21,246 nt of DNA from Gammaproteobacteria bacterium. GTDB lineage: Bacteria; Pseudomonadota; Gammaproteobacteria; Steroidobacterales; Woeseiaceae. Each line of letters begins with the position of its first letter. The first letter of the stretch is position 1. The translations under genes were made by a program, and so were the position numbers. Below, in pieces: positions 14,873 through 21,246 of this stretch. The stretch lies in contig JAOUNK010000015.1 in the NCBI GenBank assembly GCA_029881015.1, positions 1-21,246 on the forward strand, given 5' to 3'. The notes below the pieces were generated by a model. It was not told where the DNA came from. It worked only from the letters and a program-made list of their open reading frames with translations, and searched no databases.

Positions 14873-16678
14873 ATGGAGAGCCACGCCGAAATCGAGCAGG
14901 TAAGGGCGCAACTTCGGGCGATTCACGACCGGGCAACGGCCCTGGAAGAGAAATACGCGACGGAACTGGCCAACGTCCACCCTGCGAACCGGGAGGGCTC
15001 CAGGAACTTCGTCCACTACCTTGCGTTACGCGAGGTGCACACGCACGAGCTTCGCACGCAACTGCGTCGGCTCGGCCTGTCGTCACTCGCGCATGCCGAA
15101 CGCAACGTGCTGGGCTCCATTGAGGCCGTGCAATCGGCCATCGACCGGCTGCTCGGCAGCGCCGCAGCGGATCGCGACGCGCTGGCTGCGGCACTGTGCC
15201 GGTCGAACCCGACCGCCATCGAGCACTGCCGGGCCATGTTCGGCCCGGACCCTGACGGACGGCATGTCAGGATCATGGTAACGCTGCCCACGGAGGCGGC
15301 GGACAATCTCGCGCTGGTCGCGGAGATGCTGGCGGCCGGTATGAACCTCGCGCGAATCAACTGTGCACGGGACGACGCGACGACCTGGCGGCGCATGATC
15401 GGAAACGTACGCCAGGCGGCGACCAACGCCGGTACCGAGTGTCGTATCGTCATGGACCTGTCCGGCCCGAAGCTGCGAACCGGGGACCTGGAACCGGGAC
15501 CCGGCGTCATTCACATCCGCCCGAAGCGGGATCCCCTGGGCCAGGTCATCGCACCGCGCCGCATCCGCCTGATTCCCGACGATGTCCTGCATCGCGGCAC
15601 CAAGGTCGCGGTGATACCGGTCCCTCGTGCCTGTATCGACCATGCACGCGAAGGTGACGAGATTCGCTTTCGCGATACACGCGGCAAGAAACGCCGGCTA
15701 GAGGTCGTCGCCAGGGACGACAAAGGACTGGTGCTCGAGTCTTTCCAGGGCGCTTACATCGCAACCGGCACCAAGCTGACCCTGCTGCGCAACGATAACG
15801 ACGAAAAGCTCGTTTACAAAGTGGGCGACCTGCCCGCCGTCGAACAGCCACTGCTTCTGCGCGCTGGCGACACCCTGACCATTCATCGCGACAACATTCC
15901 CGGGGAACCGGCCGCCGAGGATGCGGACGGCAAGGTGATCCGCCCGGCGCACATCGCATGCCAGCAACCCGAGGTCTTCGAGTACCTGTCGCCGGGCGAT
16001 GTGGTATCGCTCAACGACGGCAAGATCTCAGGGATCATCAGGGAGGTCAGTGACGATCGGCTCGACGTCGAGATCACCAAGGCCAAACCGACCGGAAGCA
16101 GGCTGCGCGCACAACGCGGGATCAATTTCCCCAACAGCGATATTCGCTTGCCGGGCCTGACGGCGACGGACAGGACGAACCTCGCTTTCGTTGCAGAGCA
16201 CGCCGACGCGGTCAGCCTTTCCTTTGTGCGCAAACCCAGGGATGTCGAGGCTCTGGTGCAGGAACTCGACGCTTTGTCCGCCGACAAGCTCGGCCTTGTC
16301 ATCAAGGTCGAGACTCGCAAGGCTTTCAAAAACCTCCCCAGGATCATGCTTGCCGCAATGCGCCGCTACCCGATTGCGTTGATGATCGCTCGGGGTGACC
16401 TGGCCGTCGAATGTGGCTGGGATCACCTGGCCGAGCTGCAGGAGGAAATCCTGTGGGCCTGCGAAGCGGCTCGCGTACCCGTGATGTGGGCCACGCAGGT
16501 GCTGGAACAGGAGACCAAGAAAGGCCTGCCTTCGCGTGCGGAAATAACAGACGCGGCGCAGTCGCAGCGCGCGGACTGCGTCATGCTGAACAAGGGTCCG
16601 CACATTCTTGCGGCCATTCGCACGCTGGACAGCATCCTCGGGCGGATGCAGTCGCTGAGATTCAGGAAATCGACCTGA
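14873..16678 (+). CDS. Pyruvate kinase, atypical long form
   Basis: This 601-residue enzyme converts PEP and ADP to pyruvate and ATP. It has an unusual plan: an N-terminal helical extension (1-125) with no counterpart in PykF/PykA, then the split TIM barrel (about 130-206 and 425-590), an enlarged B-domain insert (about 207-420, roughly twice the usual size), and no C-terminal allosteric domain. Catalytic motifs survive: R161 in ARINCARDD, LSGPKLRT (196-203), K478 and E480 in VIKVE, D509 in MIARGDLAVE, T541 in ATQVLE and SRAEITDAA (about 554-562). Lys200 sits where potassium-dependent enzymes have Glu. The C-terminus VMLNKGPHIL replaces the usual MLSGETA. The ATG follows GGGAGA (14861-14866) with 6-base spacing. 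It is convergent with ppdK 25 bases away. Confidence 0.9.
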   Translation: MESHAEIEQVRAQLRAIHDRATALEEKYATELANVHPANREGSRNFVHYLALREVHTHELRTQLRRLGLSSLAHAERNVLGSIEAVQSAIDRLLGSAAADRDALAAALCRSNPTAIEHCRAMFGPDPDGRHVRIMVTLPTEAADNLALVAEMLAAGMNLARINCARDDATTWRRMIGNVRQAATNAGTECRIVMDLSGPKLRTGDLEPGPGVIHIRPKRDPLGQVIAPRRIRLIPDDVLHRGTKVAVIPVPRACIDHAREGDEIRFRDTRGKKRRLEVVARDDKGLVLESFQGAYIATGTKLTLLRNDNDEKLVYKVGDLPAVEQPLLLRAGDTLTIHRDNIPGEPAAEDADGKVIRPAHIACQQPEVFEYLSPGDVVSLNDGKISGIIREVSDDRLDVEITKAKPTGSRLRAQRGINFPNSDIRLPGLTATDRTNLAFVAEHADAVSLSFVRKPRDVEALVQELDALSADKLGLVIKVETRKAFKNLPRIMLAAMRRYPIALMIARGDLAVECGWDHLAELQEEILWACEAARVPVMWATQVLEQETKKGLPSRAEITDAAQSQRADCVMLNKGPHILAAIRTLDSILGRMQSLRFRKST

Positions 16679-16703
16679 ATCCCAGCGTCCTGCCGGGCAT
16701 TCT

Positions 16704-19430
16704 CTAGTTCCGCAGCTTCGCCTGGGCGGCAGCCAGGCGCGCAACCGGAACTCGCGGCCCTGAACACGACACATAGTCCAAACCGACGTCGTGACAGAAC
16801 TGGATCGATTCCGGGTGACCGCCCTGCTCGCCGCAGATCCCGATCTTCAGGTCTTTGCGCTGTTCGCGACCGCCCTTGACGGCCATCTTGATCAGCTTGC
16901 CAACGCCCTTGGTGTCGAGCACTTCGAACGGGTTGTCCTGCAGGACACCCGACTCATTGTACATCGGCAGGAACTTGTTCTCCGCGTCTTCACGCGAGAA
17001 GGAGAACGTTGCCTGCGTCAGGTCGTTTGTGCCGAATGAGAAGAACTCGGCCACGCCGGCCAGGTGCCAGGCACGCGTGCAGGCGCGGACGGTCTCGATC
17101 ATCGTGCCGAACTTGAACTTGAGCTTCTTGCCGTGCTCCGTCTCGAGCTTCGCCACGATCTCGTCCGCCCGTTGTTTGACGTGCGTGATTTCCTGCACCG
17201 TAATAACCTGCGGGACCATGATTTCGGGCAGCACATCTACGCCATTTTCGGCGCACTGCATGGCGGCCTCCAGCACCGCACGAATCTGCATCTCGTAGAT
17301 TTCCGGATACGTGATACCCAGACGCACACCGCGATGACCCAGCATCGGGTTGACTTCCTCGAGCTCCCGGACCTTGCGCAACATGCGTTCCTTGTGAGCA
17401 AGGGAGTCGTTGACGTACTCCTCGCTCAACTCCTGTAGCACCTCCGGCAGATTCACAGCGTGATCCAGGGTCGCAATAGCGGTCTGGCGACCGCGGACGA
17501 TCTTGCGGTACAACTCGAGGCTGTCGATCTGCTCGAGCAGATCGTGCTCGGTGGGCAGGAACTCGTGCATCGGCGGGTCGAGCAGCCGCACGGTGACGGG
17601 ATTGGGCGCCATTTCGGTAAATAGCTGCACAAAGTCCTCCCGCTGGATTGGCAACAGCCGCTCCAGCGCCGCCCTGCGATCGCTCTCGCTGTTCGCGAGG
17701 ATCATGTCGATCACGATCGGCAGGCGATCGACGGCGTTGAACATGCGTTCCGTTCGGCACAGGCCGATGCCCATGGCACCGTACTCCCGGGCGCGCTTTG
17801 CGGCCTCGGGCGTGTCGGCATTGGCCATGACCTTGAGCGTCGCCGTTTCGTCCGCCCAGCCGAGGAGCTCGTGCAGTTCGTCGGAGAAATGCGCCGGTAT
17901 CGTCGGGATGGCGCCGAGGTACACCTCGCCCGTGCCACCGTTGAGCGTAATTACGTCGCCTTCGTGAATGATCTGGTCACCGACGCGCGCGAGGCGTGCT
18001 GCTACATCGACAACGATACCCTCGGCACCGGCGACGCACGGCTTGCCCATGCCCCTCGCGACAACGGCCGCGTGCGAGGTCTTGCCGCCGCGACTCGTCA
18101 GGATTCCCTGTGCCGCGAAAAAGCCGTGAATATCCTCCGGCCGCGTTTCTTCTCGCACGAGAATAATCAGTTCACCTTCGTTGCCGAGCTTCTCGGCAAG
18201 GTCCGCGTCGAATACGCATTTGCCCGATGCCGCGCCCGGCGATGCGGGCAATCCCAGTACCACGGGTTCGGCAGTGCTCGACGGGTCGAGCGTCGGGTGC
18301 AGCAGCTGCTCGAGCAGGTCAGGCGGGACCCGCAGCAACGCCTCGTCGCGTGTGAGCAGGCCCTCGCGGAACATCTCGACCGATGTCTTCACCGTGGCCG
18401 CCGCATTCATCTTGCCGTTGCGTGTCTGCAGGCAATAGAGCGTGCCCTTCTCGATCGTGAACTCGTAGTCCTGCACTTCCTTGTAATGCAACTCCAGCGT
18501 GTTTCGCAGTTCGACGAGTTGTGCGTACTGCTCGGGCATCTCCTTGCCGAGATCGACAATGGGTTTCGGTGTCCGAATGCCGGCCACCACGTCTTCGCCC
18601 TGGGCGTTGGTCAGGTACTCACCGAACATCTCGTTGTCGCCCGTGCCCGGGTTGCGCGTAAAGCCCACGCCGGTCGCACAGTCGTCGCCCTTGTTGCCAA
18701 ACACCATTGTGCAGACGTTGACGGCCGTACCGTTCGCCATGTCGGGGGTGATATTGAACTCGCGGCGATAATCCACGGCACGCTTGCCCATCCAGGACCG
18801 GAACACGGCCTCGACCGCCAGCGTGAGCTGCTCGAACACGTCTTCCGGGAACGAGCGGCCGGCTTGTTCGCGAAATACCTCGAGGAATCTTTCGCTGATT
18901 TCTTTCAGGTGTGCGGCATCGAGGCCGACATCGGCCTTGATGCCGACGCGCTGTTTGACTTCGTTGAAGTGTTCGTCGAAGTGCTCGTCATCGATGCCGA
19001 ACGCGACCTTGCCGAAAAGCTGGATAAAGCGGCGATACGCGTCGTAGGCGAAGCGCTCATCGCCGGTTTGTTCGATCAGCCCCTGCAACGTCTCGGCATT
19101 CAGTCCGAGGTTGAGGATGGTGTCCATCATGCCCGGCATCGAGAGTGCCGAGCCGGACCGTACCGATACGAGCAACGGATCCGGGCCCGCGCCGAAGGTC
19201 TTGCCGGTTTCTTTTTCGAGGTCCGCGATCTGCCCACGAACTTCCGCCATGAGCCCCTCGGGGAGCGCGTTGCGTCTCAGGTATTCGCGGCAGGCCTCGG
19301 TAGAAATCACGAAACCCGGAGGGACGTTGAGCCCGATCTGCGTCATTTCGCAGAGATTGGCACCCTTGCCGCCGAGAAGTTGCTTGTTCTTGCCGTCGCC
19401 CTTGGCGAACGAAAATACGAGTTTGCTCAT
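16704..19430 (-). CDS. ppdK: Pyruvate, phosphate dikinase
   Basis: This 908-residue enzyme reversibly makes PEP from pyruvate, ATP and phosphate. The N-terminal nucleotide-binding domain carries GGKGANLCEMT (20-30), SVRSGSALSMPGMMDTILNLG (about 89-109) and LQTRNGK. The central phosphohistidine domain has RGGKTSHAAVVARGMGKPCV with H453 as the phosphorylated residue. The C-terminal PEP/pyruvate barrel ends with a GICGEQGGHPESIQF segment and YVSCSGPRVPVARLAAAQ, with catalytic C889. Length is normal. In the GICGE motif, Gln and His replace the more usual His and Asp (EHGGDP), which looks like a family variant rather than damage. The ATG at 19430 begins with the canonical KLVFSFAKGDG. It is convergent with pyruvate kinase and divergent from the patatin gene across 110 bases. 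Confidence 0.97.
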   Translation of the reverse strand: MSKLVFSFAKGDGKNKQLLGGKGANLCEMTQIGLNVPPGFVISTEACREYLRRNALPEGLMAEVRGQIADLEKETGKTFGAGPDPLLVSVRSGSALSMPGMMDTILNLGLNAETLQGLIEQTGDERFAYDAYRRFIQLFGKVAFGIDDEHFDEHFNEVKQRVGIKADVGLDAAHLKEISERFLEVFREQAGRSFPEDVFEQLTLAVEAVFRSWMGKRAVDYRREFNITPDMANGTAVNVCTMVFGNKGDDCATGVGFTRNPGTGDNEMFGEYLTNAQGEDVVAGIRTPKPIVDLGKEMPEQYAQLVELRNTLELHYKEVQDYEFTIEKGTLYCLQTRNGKMNAAATVKTSVEMFREGLLTRDEALLRVPPDLLEQLLHPTLDPSSTAEPVVLGLPASPGAASGKCVFDADLAEKLGNEGELIILVREETRPEDIHGFFAAQGILTSRGGKTSHAAVVARGMGKPCVAGAEGIVVDVAARLARVGDQIIHEGDVITLNGGTGEVYLGAIPTIPAHFSDELHELLGWADETATLKVMANADTPEAAKRAREYGAMGIGLCRTERMFNAVDRLPIVIDMILANSESDRRAALERLLPIQREDFVQLFTEMAPNPVTVRLLDPPMHEFLPTEHDLLEQIDSLELYRKIVRGRQTAIATLDHAVNLPEVLQELSEEYVNDSLAHKERMLRKVRELEEVNPMLGHRGVRLGITYPEIYEMQIRAVLEAAMQCAENGVDVLPEIMVPQVITVQEITHVKQRADEIVAKLETEHGKKLKFKFGTMIETVRACTRAWHLAGVAEFFSFGTNDLTQATFSFSREDAENKFLPMYNESGVLQDNPFEVLDTKGVGKLIKMAVKGGREQRKDLKIGICGEQGGHPESIQFCHDVGLDYVSCSGPRVPVARLAAAQAKLRN

Positions 19431-19540
19431 GATGGGGTCTTTCTGCCTGAGGTAATGGATATTTTTCGTAGATGTTCAGGCAATTACCGCGCAATCACCA
19501 TAGCGGCAAACCCCTAAAAGTATGAGATATTCACACCGTA

Positions 19541-20797
19541 ATGATCACGGAACTTGACGGACAGGGTCTGGCATTGTCGGGCGGCGGCTACCGCGCCAGC
19601 CTGTTTCACCTGGGTGTCACGCGCCGCTTGCATGAGCTCGGCATCCTGCAGGACACCACCCGGCTCTCCAGCGTGTCCGGTGGCAGCATTCTCTCCGGCT
19701 TTCTTGCGCACCGGATGCTCGACCGGGGCGCCACCCGGCTCGCCTTCGATGACTGGGAGCGGGAGGTGTCGGCGCCTTTTCGCGAGATGGCCCGCCGGGA
19801 CATTCGCACCGGGCTATTCTTTCGTCACCTCGCCTGGAACTGGGCCTGGCCGGCGCCGCGCGCCCGGGGGCTCGAGAAGGCCTTGCGCCGACACATCGGG
19901 CCGCGCACGCTCGTCGAGCTTCCCGCCCGGTCGGGCGACGGCATCGAGTTTATCTTTCTTGCAACGAACATCGAGAAGGGAACGCCTTGGCGGTTCACGT
20001 CGGAAACGATCGGTACGCATGCGACGCCCGCCGACATGACGATCGCCGAAGCCGTTGCCGCGTCGGCGTGCTTTCCACCGATTTTCGGACCCATCAAGAT
20101 CAGGAAGAACGGCAAGATCATCGGCCACCTGACCGACGGGGGCGTCTACGACAACACGGGCATGGAGCCTGTCTGGAACAGCAACAAGGTCGTCCTGGTA
20201 TCGGATGCCGGCACGCCATTCGACCTCAAGGTTCCGCGGTGGTTCGGGTCGCGCATCATGCGTTACGTCGACATCGGCCGCAACCAGGTCGGCGCCCTGC
20301 GACGTCGCGCGATCGTGCGGCGGCTGCATCACCGCTACCTGACGGTGCGGGACGATGAGGGACGTTCGTCGTGTGAGCTGGCCGAGCAGGATGACTGCTT
20401 CATGCGCAATCGCCAGGTCACGGACAAGCCGACCGGCGCTTTCTGGCGGCTTGCGAGCGTGAAGAGCAATTTTTGCGAGAACTGCAGCGATGAATTCGCG
20501 GCCGAAGTCAACGAGCTCGAGAAGGACTGGTACGGCTACCCCGAGGATCTGCTGCTATCTCACATCAGTGAGATCCGGACCGACATGGACTCGTTTACCA
20601 GTGCCGAATCGAAGGTCCTCGAGAACCATGGGTACTTCATGGCCGACCTCGCCATTCGACGTCACGCGCGGCACCTCGGCAACTTGGGCGCCGCTTTTCG
20701 AGTGCCCCATCGCGACGTGCTGGATACGGCCGCGGTGCGCGACGCACTTCGGGTCAGCCACTCTCGCCTCCATTCATGGAGTCGGTGGTTCGACTAG
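19541..20797 (+). CDS. Patatin-like phospholipase family protein
   Basis: This 418-residue putative lipid acyl hydrolase uses a Ser-Asp dyad. The N-terminus has the oxyanion motif LALSGGGYRAS (10-20); the nucleophile elbow is SVSGGS with S46 (the first Gly of GxSxG is Ser here, as in several bacterial patatins); D199 is in LTDGGVYDN. There is no signal peptide. The patatin core (about 8-215) is followed by a C-terminal region of about 200 residues with C278, C286 and a CENC pair (312, 315), ending in a TDMDSFTSAESKVLENHGY segment, which I recall from the ~400-residue bacterial patatin group. The start ATG at 19541 has no clear Shine-Dalgarno. It is divergent from ppdK and converges on the small DPYN protein, overlapping it by four bases. 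Substrate and role are unknown. Confidence 0.9.
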   Translation: MITELDGQGLALSGGGYRASLFHLGVTRRLHELGILQDTTRLSSVSGGSILSGFLAHRMLDRGATRLAFDDWEREVSAPFREMARRDIRTGLFFRHLAWNWAWPAPRARGLEKALRRHIGPRTLVELPARSGDGIEFIFLATNIEKGTPWRFTSETIGTHATPADMTIAEAVAASACFPPIFGPIKIRKNGKIIGHLTDGGVYDNTGMEPVWNSNKVVLVSDAGTPFDLKVPRWFGSRIMRYVDIGRNQVGALRRRAIVRRLHHRYLTVRDDEGRSSCELAEQDDCFMRNRQVTDKPTGAFWRLASVKSNFCENCSDEFAAEVNELEKDWYGYPEDLLLSHISEIRTDMDSFTSAESKVLENHGYFMADLAIRRHARHLGNLGAAFRVPHRDVLDTAAVRDALRVSHSRLHSWSRWFD

Positions 20798-21021
20798 GAA
20801 CCCTCGTCGATTTTCAGGATGCAATGCGATCCCGTCCGGTTGTAAGGGTCGCCGCCGAAATCATCGTTCTCGTCAATCTCGAGCTTGAGTAGTTCCGGCT
20901 GTGGACGCTTCGCCCCGACCGCCACGTCGTGGCCGAACGCTGCAGGTGCAGGCGGCGACTTGCTGCCGTTGCCCGCATTGCCGATGGTCGTTTTCTCACT
21001 AGACATGATCTCATCCGTCAA
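20794..21021 (-). CDS. Small hypothetical protein with DPYN motif
   Basis: This 75-residue open frame ends in a TAG that interlocks with the patatin stop. The start is either a TTG at 21021, preceded at good distance by GAGG (plus positions 21027-21030), or the in-frame ATG at 21006 (70 residues) with a poorer site. The product is hydrophilic with no signal peptide: a Lys/Ser/Gly/Pro-rich N-terminal half, then LLKLEIDENDDFGGDPYNRTG (about 45-64), and an acidic end with one cysteine. Short acidic proteins with an (F)DPYN motif occur as uncharacterised proteins in many proteobacteria, from memory, which supports it being real. The cysteine and short length made me consider a RiPP precursor, but there is no leader pattern or modification gene nearby. 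Confidence 0.6.
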   Translation of the reverse strand: MTDEIMSSEKTTIGNAGNGSKSPPAPAAFGHDVAVGAKRPQPELLKLEIDENDDFGGDPYNRTGSHCILKIDEGS

Positions 21022-21144
21022 TTGATCCTCACACTGCCATGCTAGGGATCGGACGCATGACTGTGAATGTCGCCCGTCGGGCGAGAAGGACCGCTTGTCC
21101 GGATTCCGCCGCTCGTCGGCAAAAGACGACCGCCCGTCGGACCG

Positions 21145-21246
21145 TCAGCGAGACAGCAAACCGCTCATGCCGGCGCCGACCATGACGAGGACGAACGCGC
21201 CGACGCCGAACCCGGCGATGGGCGCACCACCGAAACCCCACATCGC
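21145..21246 (-). CDS. C-terminus of a possible small membrane protein (cut by window edge)
   Basis: The minus-strand frame entering at 21246 is open for 33 codons and stops at 21145. It encodes a Gly/Ala/Val-rich hydrophobic segment (FGGAPIAGFGVGAFVLVMVGAG) and ends MSGLLSR, which suits one transmembrane helix at a C-terminus. Too little is present to name a family; the only in-window ATG is at 21243, so it could also be a very short protein. Between it and the DPYN gene start lie about 120 bases containing a 15-base hairpin (21070-21084) with no T tract. Confidence 0.35.
   Translation of the reverse strand, partial: AMWGFGGAPIAGFGVGAFVLVMVGAGMSGLLSR

Noticed and set aside
17871..19517. 548-codon plus-strand frame antisense to ppdK
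   Set aside because: It is long only because the opposite strand is a conserved GC-rich gene; the product shows no domain and ppdK is unambiguous.
19541..20797. Patatin gene as a CBASS-type antiphage effector
   Set aside because: No cyclic-nucleotide synthase or accessory defence gene is adjacent; the neighbours are ppdK and a small hypothetical gene.
20794..21021. DPYN protein as a RiPP precursor for the C39 exporter
   Set aside because: No double-glycine leader is present, the exporter is about 20 kb away, and no modification enzyme is nearby.
21029..21241. 70-codon Arg-rich minus-strand frame at the right edge
   Set aside because: Composition is typical of an out-of-frame GC-rich translation; another frame on the same strand gives a plausible membrane-protein C-terminus.

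Overview
This is a GC-rich chromosomal window that looks gammaproteobacterial. The main pointers are an oxygen-independent HemG-type protoporphyrinogen oxidase, which is largely a gammaproteobacterial enzyme, a CvaA/CvaB (RaxA/RaxB)-like type I export pair, a large TonB-dependent receptor, and a LapG-type periplasmic protease. The gene mix resembles marine or soil lineages such as Woeseiales or Steroidobacterales, but that placement is inference from gene content only. I saw no tRNA, rRNA, CRISPR array, transposase or phage gene. Most of the window reads as ordinary chromosome with several poorly characterised small operons.

Layout. (1) 1-1743, minus strand: a C39-peptidase ABC exporter (N-terminal 164 residues only, cut by the window edge) and its HlyD-type adaptor, a bacteriocin or double-glycine peptide export pair. 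(2) 2148-5015, plus: a 936-residue TonB-dependent receptor ending in a textbook terminator. (3) 5050-7802: a small secreted protein, then a minus-strand lipoprotein combining a transglutaminase-like domain with TPRs. Divergent from it are a LapG-like cysteine protease and a small acidic secreted protein. (4) 7865-9492: divergent LysR and Lrp/AsnC regulators with an inverted repeat between them. (5) 9514-10698: a YhiN/HI0933-type flavoprotein. (6) 10738-13197: a four-gene, translationally coupled operon of ECF sigma factor, cysteine-free membrane anti-sigma candidate, secreted HEAT-repeat protein and small secreted HEAT-tailed protein. (7) 13298-14785: a cysteine-synthase-family enzyme and hemG, convergent with overlapping ends. 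(8) 14873-19430: an atypical 601-residue pyruvate kinase convergent with pyruvate phosphate dikinase. (9) 19541-21021: a patatin-like phospholipase convergent with a small DPYN-motif protein. (10) 21145-21246: the C-terminal end of a possible membrane protein cut by the window edge.

How the genes may work together. The exporter and adaptor would act as one type I secretion machine, but no precursor peptide or outer-membrane channel is visible here. The sigma/anti-sigma pair with two exported HEAT proteins looks like an envelope signalling module in which the exported proteins may be sensors or effectors. Pyruvate kinase and PPDK sit tail-to-tail and run the PEP/pyruvate step in opposite directions, so the locus concentrates control of that node. 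The two back-to-back transglutaminase-fold proteins may belong to one envelope process. No complete, clearly new defence or biosynthetic system is visible. The best candidates for something under-described are the ECF-HEAT operon and the divergent transglutaminase-fold pair.
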